Positions 55,493-64,000 of a stretch of DNA of 64,000 nt are shown piece by piece. This DNA is from Clostridiales bacterium. GTDB lineage: Bacteria; Bacillota; Clostridia; Lachnospirales; Lachnospiraceae. The translations under genes and the position numbers were made by a program. The notes under the pieces are model-generated. The model did no database searches. It had not been told where the DNA came from and was given only the letters and a program-made list of their open reading frames with translations. How positions within the stretch are numbered: position 1 is the first letter of the stretch; each line of letters starts with the position of its first letter. The stretch is from assembly GCA_012839295.1 (NCBI GenBank), contig DUNO01000048.1:62001-126000 (forward strand), written 5' to 3'.

Positions 55493-56560
55493 GTGAGTAC
55501 CCTTAGCCTGTGTATGATCGTAAAAGATGAGGAAGCTAATATCAGACGTTGTCTGGAGAGCGTGCGCCTCGTTGCAGATGAAATCATTATCGTCGATACC
55601 GGTTCCAGCGACAGTACAAAAGCTATCTGTTCAGAATTTACCGATAACATCTTTGATTATCAATGGGACGGAAATTTTGCAGACGCACGTAACTTCAGCA
55701 TCGGGAAGGCATCCTCCGACTGGGTTTTATGGATGGATGCTGATGAAGAATTATACATGAAGAGCCCTGATAAATTAAAACAGCACCTTGATAGGGAGGA
55801 GTCCGTATTTTATCCGGTCAGGATGCTCCATATCATCGATACTGTTTCGGAATACCATAAGCAGCCTTATGTTTCCTATCACCATCGGCTCTTTCGAAAT
55901 AGATTAAATTTTAAATTCAACGGAGCGATCCATGAAAAGCTCATATTACCCGAACCAATCGAAGGGATACCGGTGGATAACTGCCTGGAAATCCTGCATT
56001 ACGGTTATTTAGAGAAGGATGCGGCAAAAAAAGCCTACCGCAACCTGGAGCTCTTGTTCCAGGAAAAGCAGATCCAGCGTGATGATCCCTGGCTTGACTA
56101 TCATATTGCTGCGGAGCTCTACCGTTTACAGCAGGTTGAAGCAGCCTTCCAATTTGTTAACCATTCGATTGTGGGATTTTTGTCCCTGGGAGTTATGCCC
56201 CCGGCTCTCGCCTACAAGCTAAAGTATGATATGCTTATTTCCATGGGCAATATGGAGCAGGCGTACCAGGGGATTGAGAAAGCCATTGAATTATATCCCG
56301 ATTATGTCGAGTTGCACTTTTACCGAGGGGTCATCTTATACTCTTTAAAGCATTATGAAGCTGCCCTGGGAGCCTTCACCTACTGTCTTATCCTGGGGGA
56401 GGCTAATCCCGGTTATCTGATCCGGTTAGGCAGTGGCAGCTTTCATGCCTACCACTTTCTTGGAGAATGCTATACCAGGATGGGAAGGTACGACATCGCC
56501 CAATCAGCATATCAGCGGGCAGCCAGGTATCCTCAGCGGTTTTCTCCTGCAAAGCTCTAG
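55493..56560 (+). CDS. Family 2 glycosyltransferase with TPR repeats
   Basis: 355 residues, related to the divergent gene at 54256-55329. GT2 motifs [31 protein letters not shown] and MDADEE near residue 82; the C-terminal half has TPR-like helices (ALGAFTYCLILGEANPGYLI). The GTG start at 55493 follows TTGGGGATG. Collagen-like genes follow after 125 bases with no terminator in between, so they may be read from the same promoter. Likely role: glycosylation of the Thr-rich collagen-like repeats. Confidence 0.9.
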   Translation: MSTLSLCMIVKDEEANIRRCLESVRLVADEIIIVDTGSSDSTKAICSEFTDNIFDYQWDGNFADARNFSIGKASSDWVLWMDADEELYMKSPDKLKQHLDREESVFYPVRMLHIIDTVSEYHKQPYVSYHHRLFRNRLNFKFNGAIHEKLILPEPIEGIPVDNCLEILHYGYLEKDAAKKAYRNLELLFQEKQIQRDDPWLDYHIAAELYRLQQVEAAFQFVNHSIVGFLSLGVMPPALAYKLKYDMLISMGNMEQAYQGIEKAIELYPDYVELHFYRGVILYSLKHYEAALGAFTYCLILGEANPGYLIRLGSGSFHAYHFLGECYTRMGRYDIAQSAYQRAARYPQRFSPAKL

Positions 56561-56684
56561 GAGAATGGGGTTTTATTACAAAGAGGTTATTGTTCTAACA
56601 GCAGGGATTGGTATGTGAAGCCCGTGTGATTTTACTTTAATAATACTAAAAAGGATTCATCATTTGAAAGGAAGTGTATTTAAC

Positions 56685-57788
56685 ATGTCAATGCCTAATT
56701 TTCCAGTAATCAGCCCTCCCTTGACAAGAGAGGATGCCGTCAATCAGATTCTGTCTTCAATTGCTCTGGAAGAGCTGGGATTAAGCCACATCATTAACGC
56801 AGAAGGTGAAAAACTCCAATATATCCTCGGAACTCTTCCCGGTATCAGCGGACCGCCTGCGACTGTAGACGATGTATTGGCTGCCAACGATAGTGTAAGA
56901 TCCATGATTGATACTATCGCCCAGGCCCAGCTTTTCTATAAAAATAAAATGCAAAGTGCCCTGGCCTCCTCTGAGCTGCAGGGTGCTACAGGTCCTACTG
57001 GTGCCACTGGCCCTACCGGTCCTTCAGGAGGTCCAACAGGTGCTACCGGTGCCACCGGCCCTACTGGACCTACTGGTCCTACTGGCGCAGCTGGTATTGC
57101 TGGAGATACCGGGCCTACTGGTCCTACAGGTGCTACGGGTGCCACCGGCGCTACGGGTGCTACCGGCGCTACGGGTTCTACTGGCGCCATTGGTCCTGCG
57201 GGTGCAGTCGGTGCCGCCGGCGCTACGGGTGCCACTGGGGCTACCGGATCCGTTGGACCAACCGGTGCTGCCGGGCCTGCTGGTGCTACCGGCGCTACGG
57301 GTCCTACCGGCGCTACGGGTCCTACGGGTACCACCGGTGCCACTGGACCTACCGGGCCTACCGGACCTACCGGAACCAATATCACTGACACAAGCGGCTT
57401 TGCCGTTAACACCACCGGCGCTACAATTACCGTAGCAGTTGCCGGAACCCTGGTACCTCTTCCCAATGCCCAAGTGCTGTCTCCTGATATTACGGTTAAT
57501 GGGACGGATGATACCTTTACTATTGCTCCGGCAGGAAGATACCGTATGTCCTACAATGTGAATACTACCGCGGGAATAATTCTTGGCACACGGCTGATTA
57601 TCAATGGGGTGGCTAACGTAGCCTCCACCATTATACCGCTGCTAAGCTTATCGAGCTATTCCAATGAGATCATAGTTGATATTCCTGCAAATACTACGGT
57701 ATCACTTCAATTATTTGGTCTCACCGGAGCCGCTGTATTATTGGGAAGCTCTGCCGGTGCCTCCCTGATGATGATCCGGCTTAGCTAG
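56685..57788 (+). CDS. Collagen-like spore-surface protein, Thr-rich repeats
   Basis: 367 residues: shared N-terminal domain (about 1-98), about 45 Gly-X-Y triplets (about 104-246), mostly GPT and GAT with a few GPA/GAV, and a C-terminal domain of about 120 residues ([20 protein letters not shown], ending SLMMIRLS) like the trimerisation domains of BclA-type exosporium proteins. Start at 56685 with GAAAGGAAGTG upstream. Threonines at nearly every third position are candidate glycosylation sites. Forms an operon with the next gene, 15 bases away. Confidence 0.88.
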   Translation: MSMPNFPVISPPLTREDAVNQILSSIALEELGLSHIINAEGEKLQYILGTLPGISGPPATVDDVLAANDSVRSMIDTIAQAQLFYKNKMQSALASSELQGATGPTGATGPTGPSGGPTGATGATGPTGPTGPTGAAGIAGDTGPTGPTGATGATGATGATGATGSTGAIGPAGAVGAAGATGATGATGSVGPTGAAGPAGATGATGPTGATGPTGTTGATGPTGPTGPTGTNITDTSGFAVNTTGATITVAVAGTLVPLPNAQVLSPDITVNGTDDTFTIAPAGRYRMSYNVNTTAGIILGTRLIINGVANVASTIIPLLSLSSYSNEIIVDIPANTTVSLQLFGLTGAAVLLGSSAGASLMMIRLS

Positions 57789-57803
57789 AAGGAGGGGATA
57801 TAT

Positions 57804-58910
57804 ATGTCACAGCCTAGTTTTCCGACCATAAGTCCTGCTCTGACCAGAGGGGATGCCATTAACCAGATTATCTCCTCCATCGCACTGGAGGAGCTCGGCA
57901 TAAGCCATGTTTTGAATGCTGAGGGGGAAAAGCTGCAATTTTTGCTTGGAACGCTGCCCGGATTAACCGGGGGGAATCCAACCTATGAAGATTTAATCAA
58001 TGCCAATGACAGTGTCCTGGATATGGTAAATGCCACCCTAGACAACCAAATGATATTGAATGCAAAAATGGACTTAGCCTTTAACGCACCGGTAATTCAG
58101 GGGGTAACCGGCGCTACTGGAGCCACTGGCCCTACCGGGCCTGCCACTGGAGCCACCGGTGCTACCGGCCCCACGGGTCCTACAGGACCTACAGGCGCTA
58201 CCGGGGCTACCGGTGCCCTGGGTGCCGTAGGTCCTGCCGGGGCTGCTGGTCCTACAGGTGCTGACGGTGCCGCCGGCCCTGTCGGTGCCACGGGTTCCGA
58301 CGGGCCTACCGGGCCTACCGGCGCCACTGGAATAACCGGCGCTACTGGGGCTACGGGAAGCATTGGTCCCGCAGGTCCCGATGGCGCTACCGGCACCACC
58401 GGTGCTACTGGGGCTACAGGTGTTGGGGGAGTTACCGGCCCTACCGGAGCTACCGGCGCCACCGGCCCTACGGGGCCTACCGGCGCTATGGGTCCTAATC
58501 TGACTGCTACTGCCGGGTTTGCAGCCAATACCTCCGGCACTGTAATCACCGTGTTACTCGGGGGCACGAATATTCCGCTGCCAAATGCCCAGGTATTCTC
58601 AGCGGATATCGTTCCAAATGGGGCAAATACTGTTTTTACGGTCAATACCTTTGGCCGCTACCGGATTTCCTACCATATTAATACGAACGCATCACTGCTC
58701 ATGGGATCACGGCTAATGATAAATGGCGCCGCCAATACGGCATCTACCATAAATCCTGCCCTGGCAACATCAAACTATTCCAATGAGATAGAAATTGACC
58801 TTGGTGTTGGAGCAACCATATCCCTGCAAATGTTTGCAACCATTATTGGTGTTGCAACCTTATTGAGTGGCGGAGCCGGTGCTTCCTTGATGATTATCCG
58901 TTTAAGCTAA
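57804..58910 (+). CDS. Collagen-like spore-surface protein, Thr-rich repeats
   Basis: 368 residues with the same architecture as the preceding gene: N-terminal domain ([20 protein letters not shown] region), triplets from about residue 98 to 236 including GAD, GPD and GSD, and a C-terminal domain clearly homologous to its neighbour's ([10 protein letters not shown] end). Very likely a tandem duplicate. RBS AGAAGGAGGGGATATAT before the ATG. A GC-rich hairpin follows at 58932. Confidence 0.88.
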   Translation: MSQPSFPTISPALTRGDAINQIISSIALEELGISHVLNAEGEKLQFLLGTLPGLTGGNPTYEDLINANDSVLDMVNATLDNQMILNAKMDLAFNAPVIQGVTGATGATGPTGPATGATGATGPTGPTGPTGATGATGALGAVGPAGAAGPTGADGAAGPVGATGSDGPTGPTGATGITGATGATGSIGPAGPDGATGTTGATGATGVGGVTGPTGATGATGPTGPTGAMGPNLTATAGFAANTSGTVITVLLGGTNIPLPNAQVFSADIVPNGANTVFTVNTFGRYRISYHINTNASLLMGSRLMINGAANTASTINPALATSNYSNEIEIDLGVGATISLQMFATIIGVATLLSGGAGASLMIIRLS

Positions 58911-58931
58911 CTAATAGCTGGCATACCAACG

Positions 58932-58986
58932 GGGCTGCTGCAGAATTATTCTTCCATCAGGAGCGCGGATAGCTTTGCAGCAGCCC
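58932..58986 (+). repeat. Conserved hairpin after collagen-like genes, copy 1
   Basis: GGGCTGCTGCA (58932-58942) pairs with TGCAGCAGCCC (58976-58986). The loop contains CCATCAGGA and GGATAGC, also found in copy 2 at 59993-60048. No T-run follows, so a standard terminator role is unclear. Confidence 0.65.
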
Positions 58987-59077
58987 TTAAACCTGGCGAA
59001 GGCAGGGATGGCAGGAGAAAGGGGAGAAATCATCAATAAAGGTAGCTATTTATTATTAGAGAGGAAGTGAGTTTAAT

Positions 59078-59914
59078 ATGTCTATGCCCAATTTTCCGGT
59101 AATCAGTCCGCCGCTCACACGGGAGGATGCCGTGAATCAGATACTAGCCTCTATTGCCCTGGAGGAACTGGCTTTAAGCCATATCATCAATGCAGAGGGC
59201 GAGAAGCTCCAGTATATTATAGGAACCCTTCCCGGTATCAGCGGGCCGCCGGCAACTGTGGAGGACGTACTTGCTGCCAATGATAGCGTAAGGTCAATGC
59301 TGGACTCCATTGTCCAGAACCAACTAATATGCAGGAATAAGATGCAAAGTGCTCTGGCATCCTCGGGGCAGGGAATTACCGGTCCTACTGGAGCTACTGG
59401 CCCTACAGGTGCTACTGGTGCCACCGGCGCTACTGGTCCTACTGGCGCTACGGGCGCTACGGGTCCTACTGGCGCTACGGGTCCTACGGGAGAAGTTGTT
59501 TTGGCTTATGGATCTTTAAGAGGAGCTAGTGTAGAGGTACCTGGAGCAACATTCACACCCGTGCCATTTAGTATCGTTGGTCCTTTGTCATCTACAATCA
59601 CAGTAAGCCTGTCCGGCAATGAATTAGTGGTAGGAGAAAGCGGAATTTATCAAATAACAATATCTATTAACGCTGAAGCCACTGTCGCCCCGGATCCGGA
59701 CCAGCCATATTTAAACGCTATTATTACTGTCAATGGTTTACCTATTTTTGGCGATACCACTACGTTTTTTAAGATAGCCAACAGAAGCAGTTCATCCTTT
59801 GTCGTGCAAGCCTCTTTAACAGCAGGAGATGAAGTAGGCGTAAGTATTATTACGGATTTTCCTGTTTTAGGTTATATGAACCGTTCTTTAACTATTGTTC
59901 AGTTAAGTAATTAA
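59078..59914 (+). CDS. Collagen-like spore-surface protein with a different C-terminal domain
   Basis: 278 residues. The N-terminal domain is almost the same as that of the 56685 gene ([18 protein letters not shown], ending in [15 protein letters not shown]). Only 14 triplets follow (about 99-140), all with Thr at the third position apart from the last (GEV). The last 138 residues form a C1q/TNF-like beta domain ([29 protein letters not shown]) unrelated in sequence to those of the two preceding genes. RBS GAGAGGAAGTGAG. Confidence 0.85.
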   Translation: MSMPNFPVISPPLTREDAVNQILASIALEELALSHIINAEGEKLQYIIGTLPGISGPPATVEDVLAANDSVRSMLDSIVQNQLICRNKMQSALASSGQGITGPTGATGPTGATGATGATGPTGATGATGPTGATGPTGEVVLAYGSLRGASVEVPGATFTPVPFSIVGPLSSTITVSLSGNELVVGESGIYQITISINAEATVAPDPDQPYLNAIITVNGLPIFGDTTTFFKIANRSSSSFVVQASLTAGDEVGVSIITDFPVLGYMNRSLTIVQLSN

Positions 59915-59992
59915 AGGTTCTTCAATACTAATAGGGCAAAACTAAATAAATTTGCTTAAGTATATTGCCACAAACGACTGCTATGCCAAAGC

Positions 59993-60048
59993 GGGCTGCT
60001 GCAAAACGATCCCTCCATCAGGAAAGAAGGATAGCCTTGCAGCAGCCC
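59993..60048 (+). repeat. Conserved hairpin after collagen-like genes, copy 2
   Basis: GGGCTGCTGCAA (59993-60004) pairs with TTGCAGCAGCCC (60037-60048). It shares the loop segments CCATCAGGA and GGATAGC with copy 1. It also borders the alpha-galactosidase remnant on the other strand. Confidence 0.65.
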
Positions 60049-60057
60049 TTAAATTTG

Positions 60058-60466
60058 TTATTGTTTCTTTAAATACACCGCAACAGCCTTCCAATTCTCT
60101 CTTGGCTTATAGCTTAAGCGGTTTCCGGCAAGCGTAACCTCCTCCATCCTATCCGAATAGATTTCATCTACCTTATAATTGCTATCCTCCGGCAGCCCAA
60201 TACTGCACTCATAGCCGGGGCTTCCGTCAAATACGTGGAATACCGCATAAGCATCGCCCTTGTCAGCGTATCGCAATATTCCCTGCCAGCCCTGGGGATG
60301 CCGGTAGCTTTTTATCTCTGTCCCAAACCACTCCGTATAACCATCCCTCCATGCTCCATACACTTCGGATGCGGTGCACCTTTATGGTATCCGGGCCATC
60401 CCCCTCCACATAGGGCGTGATCCCTCCCAGGGAGAAGCTTGAAATCATCTCAAGGGTCACTTCTAC
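60058..60466 (-). pseudogene. Alpha-galactosidase (GH36) remnant with internal deletion
   Basis: Two frames carry GH36-like pieces. From about 60466 one reads LEMISSFSLGGITPYVEGDG and HRIRSVWSMEGW, typical of the N-terminal domain of alpha-galactosidases. From about 60340 to the stop at 60058 another frame reads GWQGILRYADKGDAYAVFHV and ENWKAVAVYL, typical of their C-terminal end. The catalytic barrel (about 500 residues) is missing and the frames do not match. It follows the aldolase gene directly, whose stop lies at 60450. Confidence 0.65.
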
Positions 60467-61385
60467 TTATTTTAGAAAATACGGCCAATGCCTTCCTTAC
60501 ATTATTCTTCATCGCCAGGTATCCCCATTCCACAATGTCGTGATAATAAACCGGGGCATCCTTCTCCTCCGATACGATGGAATAGTAGCAATGGTAGTTG
60601 GTTCCCTCATATGTTAAGGGGAACATCTTTAGATCGAATTTTTCCTTGATCTTCTCACCGCCTGCCTTGGCCATATAAGTGTAGTAATTGATCTTACGCA
60701 CACCCTTTGATATTACAATGCGGTAGTCTTCATCGCTTACTCCTGAGCCGCCATGCATAACTATGGGGAGCTTCACCTTTGCCCTTACGTTATCTAGAAC
60801 TGTAAAATCCAGCTTGGGCTTTTGTAAATACAATCCATGGGCTGTTCCAAAGGAGCATGCCAGAGCATCAATGCCGGTGGCCTCTACGAACCGCTTCGCA
60901 TCCTCCGGGTCTGTATACACCTGCTTGGGCTCAGGTTCGCTGCTCTCAGTTTTGTAACCCAGTTCCCGTTTTCCAAGAGTTCCAATCTCTGCTTCCACAG
61001 AAGCGCCCACTCTTTTTGCCATTCCCACGACCATTTTTGTATTTGCAACGTTGATGCTGTAGTCAAGGGCGGATCCATCGTACATAACAGAGGTAAATCC
61101 AAGGCTCAGGGCTTTATTCACATATTCCAGGCTCTCGCCGTGGTCCAGATGTACACACACAGGAACCTTTGCCGCCTTCGCGCGCTCAATCATAATGGGT
61201 CCAATGATGGAAATTGGCATGATGGATTCATGAACCTCTGCATGCATGATGATGACAGGCACATCCAGCTCTTCCGCCGCATCGATAACTGCCATAATAC
61301 TTTCCAAATTCGGGGTATTGAAGGAGCCGACGGCGATGTTTCTTGCTTCCGCAAGGCATAGTATTTCTTTCAAAGTAACTAACAT
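60450..61385 (-). CDS. Class II aldolase (fructose/tagatose-bisphosphate aldolase family)
   Basis: 311 residues. Class II zinc aldolase with the first signature in VPVCVHLDHGESLEYVNKAL (around residue 75) and the HGGSG strand near residue 220. It cleaves a ketose 1,6-bisphosphate or ketose 1-phosphate. The GatY/KbaY-like type and its place after a sugar kinase and an epimerase-like gene suggest a hexitol or ketohexose pathway. The C-terminus ends in ISRSDP, overlapping the alpha-galactosidase remnant, so the last residues may be altered by the deletion. RBS AAAAGGATGATTCT. Confidence 0.9.
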   Translation of the reverse strand: MLVTLKEILCLAEARNIAVGSFNTPNLESIMAVIDAAEELDVPVIIMHAEVHESIMPISIIGPIMIERAKAAKVPVCVHLDHGESLEYVNKALSLGFTSVMYDGSALDYSINVANTKMVVGMAKRVGASVEAEIGTLGKRELGYKTESSEPEPKQVYTDPEDAKRFVEATGIDALACSFGTAHGLYLQKPKLDFTVLDNVRAKVKLPIVMHGGSGVSDEDYRIVISKGVRKINYYTYMAKAGGEKIKEKFDLKMFPLTYEGTNYHCYYSIVSEEKDAPVYYHDIVEWGYLAMKNNVRKALAVFSKISRSDP

Positions 61386-61420
61386 AGAATCATCCTTTTC
61401 TTTCGATAAAATTTAACAGT

Positions 61421-62458
61421 TTAACCTTGCATCTGCTCTATTACCTTGCTACGGATAGCCTCAATAAATTCCTCGCTGTCCTCCTTGCCTGCCGCTTCAT
61501 CCAACATTTTGATCCGAATGCTGTATTCCAGGCTTTCTCCCGGCTCTGCAAACTTAAGCCTTCCTGCCCGGCGCATAACATCCCTGCCGTCCGGATAGCA
61601 GTTGCCCGGCTCCAGCCCTAATACATAGTCACGGTATCCCATCATCTTCCATTCAGTGAAGCAGTCTAATTGCTTTGGATCAAAATGAATCTGCAATCCT
61701 GCCTTTAATTTCGGCTGATAAATAGAGGCAATCCCAAGCTCCTTGCATTCATGATAATAGCATCTCTCTTCATACTGCTTCTGTGGCTTTTCCATGCGCA
61801 TCCAATTCTTTAAATCCTCCGCCGCATGCTCATTTCTTGGAATCACTTTGTCCGATGAAACCTGAACGATGCTATCCTCATCCAGAAGGGGATATCCCAT
61901 ATTCATGTGGTAGAGAATTTCTACAGGGGTTACTGCGTCTCCCCTATTCTCTACCCTATCCTTAATGGTGAACTCATTCTTTTGCAAGCTCACCCTGATT
62001 TCACGGATCAACCTCAGCTTCCTTGCAAATAATCCTTCATCATTCACCTCTGCATAGATTACAAGCTCATCCTCTTCTTTTCTCCAATAAACATGCTCCG
62101 CCGGAGTATTTCCGATGGAACCATGGAGCGGCAGCTCTTCCCCTTCATCCATACAAGGGCTTCCTACTGCCTGAAGGCCACAGGTGGTTAGGAAGCCTGC
62201 GGTAAAGGATTTTAAGAGATTAGCTCCTGTGCTCTCATAATATGCAGGCGCAACATAGCCGCAGGGCGCCATATAGCTCATGTTAATCCCTCGGTAGGTC
62301 AGCCTGGAAATATCCGCTGCACGGTCCGGTGATACGACCAGCTCTAAGCCGAGGCCGTTACGGACCTGCAACAAGCGCATGCCATCACCTTTTCCGCCAA
62401 CCAGACGATATTCTTCTACTCCGTAAATCTGTGATTCATGTCCGATATATTCATTCAT
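61421..62458 (-). CDS. DUF4432 family, aldose 1-epimerase-like protein
   Basis: 345 residues of the DUF4432 group within the galactose-mutarotase-like superfamily; its precise substrate is unknown. Typical segments: GLGLELVVSPDRAADISRL near residue 40, HGSIGNTPAEHVYW near residue 115, and GNCYPDGRDVMRRAG near the C-terminus. The ATG at 62458 follows GGAAAGGAGTGG; an upstream ATG at 62482 lacks a ribosome binding site. Lies between a sugar kinase and a class II aldolase, so it probably handles the sugar they metabolise. Confidence 0.85.
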   Translation of the reverse strand: MNEYIGHESQIYGVEEYRLVGGKGDGMRLLQVRNGLGLELVVSPDRAADISRLTYRGINMSYMAPCGYVAPAYYESTGANLLKSFTAGFLTTCGLQAVGSPCMDEGEELPLHGSIGNTPAEHVYWRKEEDELVIYAEVNDEGLFARKLRLIREIRVSLQKNEFTIKDRVENRGDAVTPVEILYHMNMGYPLLDEDSIVQVSSDKVIPRNEHAAEDLKNWMRMEKPQKQYEERCYYHECKELGIASIYQPKLKAGLQIHFDPKQLDCFTEWKMMGYRDYVLGLEPGNCYPDGRDVMRRAGRLKFAEPGESLEYSIRIKMLDEAAGKEDSEEFIEAIRSKVIEQMQG

Positions 62459-62638
62459 AGTAGCAACCACTCCTTTCCTCATACTTAGCTAATCGTTAAT
62501 TGCGGAACTCACTAATTCTGGCTATTGTGTATATCGATTTGCAATTGCCTATACTTAGCTGATTTTAGATTACAGGTTTATAGTTTATTAAAACTATGGA
62601 TTAGACCAACATTGCTTTTCTAATCGCAAGCATTTATT

Positions 62639-64000
62639 TTATACAAGGGGACGTACCGCCTCATATAATCTACGGTATTTTTGATACACTTCCTGATACA
62701 TCCGGTGCTGCTCTTCCCTTGGGTAAAAATAGGATTTAATCTTTACCATATGCTCTGTGGCATCCTCCAGATCCTGAAAGCAGCCAACCACAATTCCTGT
62801 CAGCATGGCGCTTCCTACGGTTCCTGCCTCATCGGATTCTAAGGTTGCCACAGGAACCCCCAGCGCATCCGCCTTCATCTGCATCCATACCTTAGAATGG
62901 GCTCCGCCACCAGTTGCATGAAGCATCTGATAATGGATACCTGCCTGGGATAGCCTCTCAGCGTTTAGCATCATTTCATATACCACTCCCTCCATACAGG
63001 CCTGATAGATATCATTTACCGTATGGGCCAAGGTAAGTCCCAGGATTGCCCCCTTGGAGCCGGTGTCCATATAGGGCGTTGCCGCCCCTGCGAAATGGGG
63101 CAATACCAGAAGCCCTGTCGGCTCCTCCTTTTCCCGCTTCTCCAGCAGATCATACACCGATTTACCCGCTGCCCTTGCATCGGCTGCCTCCTGCTTTGCC
63201 AGTGTGTTGATGCACCACTGGATTAAGGAGCCTCCCGTATAGGAGAAGGCATAGCATACATATTTCCCCGGAATGATGTAGGGGACGATGGAATAATTCC
63301 CATCAATCATCACCTTATTTTTCGGGATATTATCAAATACAGGGGTGATGCACTCTACGGTACCTGCCCCGTCTACCGCCTTATCATTGTCAAATACGCC
63401 GGAGCCGATGGCTGCCGCCACCTGGTCGTGGCTGATGGAGACGATCACCGCAGCCTCCGGTAAGCCCGTCTGCTCCGCTATCTCCGTCCTTACCTTTCCT
63501 GTTGCGGTACCGGTGGGCACCGGTTTGGAGAACAGATCCTTTGAGATTCCTGCTGCCTCAAAGATCTCATCGCTCCAGTTAAGTCTGCGGATGTCAAAGG
63601 CCATGGTGCGTGAGGCTAAGGAATAGTCGATTTGGGCGATGCCACTCAGCAGATATACGATATAATCCTCCATCAGGAATACATGCTTTGCATCCCGGTA
63701 GATATCCGGCTTATGCTTTTTTACCCACATCAGCTTTGCGATGCTGAACATCTCGTGAGGCTTTAGCCCGGTAATGTCCCCTATCCTTTCCTGCCCCAGC
63801 TTCTCCACCAGCTCGGCACATTCCTGGGAACCCCGGGGATCGGTGTAGAGCATTGACGGTAATAATGGATTGCCTCCCTGATCTGTGATAACAAAGGTTT
63901 CGCCAAAGCTTGCCACACCAATTCCTGCAATATCCGGGTATTTGGCAGCCATAACCCGGATCACCTCAAAAACGCCCTCCCGGATTGCGGAGGCATCCAC
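62639..64000 (-). CDS. FGGY-family carbohydrate kinase (xylulokinase-like; 5' end beyond window)
   Basis: At least 453 residues of an FGGY sugar kinase, missing its N-terminus. The gene continues past 64000, since the frame is open there and the ATP-binding start (DxGTT motif) is not yet visible. Present are VSISHDQVAAAIGSG near residue 200 and the C-terminal signature GGGAHSKVWMQMKADALGVPV with ESDEAGTVGSAM. It phosphorylates a pentulose, hexulose or polyol. It is followed by the epimerase-like protein and class II aldolase genes, forming a short sugar catabolic operon. Confidence 0.9.
   Translation of the reverse strand: MDASAIREGVFEVIRVMAAKYPDIAGIGVASFGETFVITDQGGNPLLPSMLYTDPRGSQECAELVEKLGQERIGDITGLKPHEMFSIAKLMWVKKHKPDIYRDAKHVFLMEDYIVYLLSGIAQIDYSLASRTMAFDIRRLNWSDEIFEAAGISKDLFSKPVPTGTATGKVRTEIAEQTGLPEAAVIVSISHDQVAAAIGSGVFDNDKAVDGAGTVECITPVFDNIPKNKVMIDGNYSIVPYIIPGKYVCYAFSYTGGSLIQWCINTLAKQEAADARAAGKSVYDLLEKREKEEPTGLLVLPHFAGAATPYMDTGSKGAILGLTLAHTVNDIYQACMEGVVYEMMLNAERLSQAGIHYQMLHATGGGAHSKVWMQMKADALGVPVATLESDEAGTVGSAMLTGIVVGCFQDLEDATEHMVKIKSYFYPREEQHRMYQEVYQKYRRLYEAVRPLV

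Noticed and set aside
56936-58645. Long Pro/Val- or Gly/Arg-rich open frames opposite and in other frames of the collagen-like genes
   Set aside because: They arise from the GC-rich triplet repeat read in other frames; none has a ribosome binding site or family similarity.

Overview
The window looks like the chromosome of an anaerobic, spore-forming Firmicute of the Lachnospiraceae type (Clostridium cluster XIVa, Anaerocolumna/Lachnoclostridium-like). The basis is the moderately low GC, strong GGAGG-type ribosome binding sites with occasional TTG/GTG starts, many CUT1 sugar ABC transporters paired with YesM/YesN-type two-component systems, an [FeFe]-hydrogenase maturation GTPase, Csp-like subtilisin and BclA-like collagen proteins. 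The assignment is inferred from gene content only. No rRNA, tRNA, CRISPR array or intact insertion sequence was seen.

Layout. 1-6.2 kb: a sugar ABC operon on the minus strand (binding lipoprotein, two permeases, sensor kinase cut by the window edge) preceded by a DUF2804 gene. 6.6-13.3 kb: an unknown membrane protein, hydF with an aspartase-like lyase, a 5'-truncated DUF4143 ATPase and an iron-sulfur flavoprotein. 13.4-26.6 kb: a plant-polysaccharide (arabinan-type) region with an LplABC-like transporter, an AraC regulator fused to a GH39-like domain that lacks both catalytic glutamates, a second AraC regulator, GH51 and GH127 arabinofuranosidases and a LacI repressor. 26.8-40.5 kb: housekeeping and accessory genes (lipoprotein, Fpg/Nei-like protein, LysR, proB, GNAT, a DUF6873-radical SAM fusion, a holin-like type I toxin with its probable antisense RNA, CsoR, MerR/MATE, glycogen phosphorylase). 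40.8-51.2 kb: a binding protein/kinase/response regulator trio next to a ribose-type ABC transporter with a polyol dehydrogenase. 51.4-59.9 kb: a probable spore-surface cassette with one Csp-like protease, two GT2-TPR glycosyltransferases and four collagen-like proteins. 60-64 kb: a sugar kinase, DUF4432 epimerase-like protein, class II aldolase and an alpha-galactosidase remnant.

How the parts work together. Carbohydrate uptake dominates: each transporter lies beside its own sensor or regulator, and three of them carry a strong hairpin directly after the binding-protein gene. The ribose-type operon has two near-copies of one promoter/operator, each with two 15-bp direct repeats 21 bp apart, upstream of the binding-protein gene and again upstream of the ATPase gene. 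In the spore cassette the two glycosyltransferases diverge from a spacer holding two oppositely directed mother-cell-sigma-like promoters (AC-N16-CATANNNTA). The collagen stretches, mostly with Thr at the third position, are plausible glycosylation targets.

The region also shows decay: remnants of a DUF4143 ATPase, a HicB-like antitoxin, a YczE-like membrane protein, a GH36 alpha-galactosidase and possibly a helicase tail. A two-copy intergenic repeat keeps two perfect hairpins although the first stem differs in sequence between copies.
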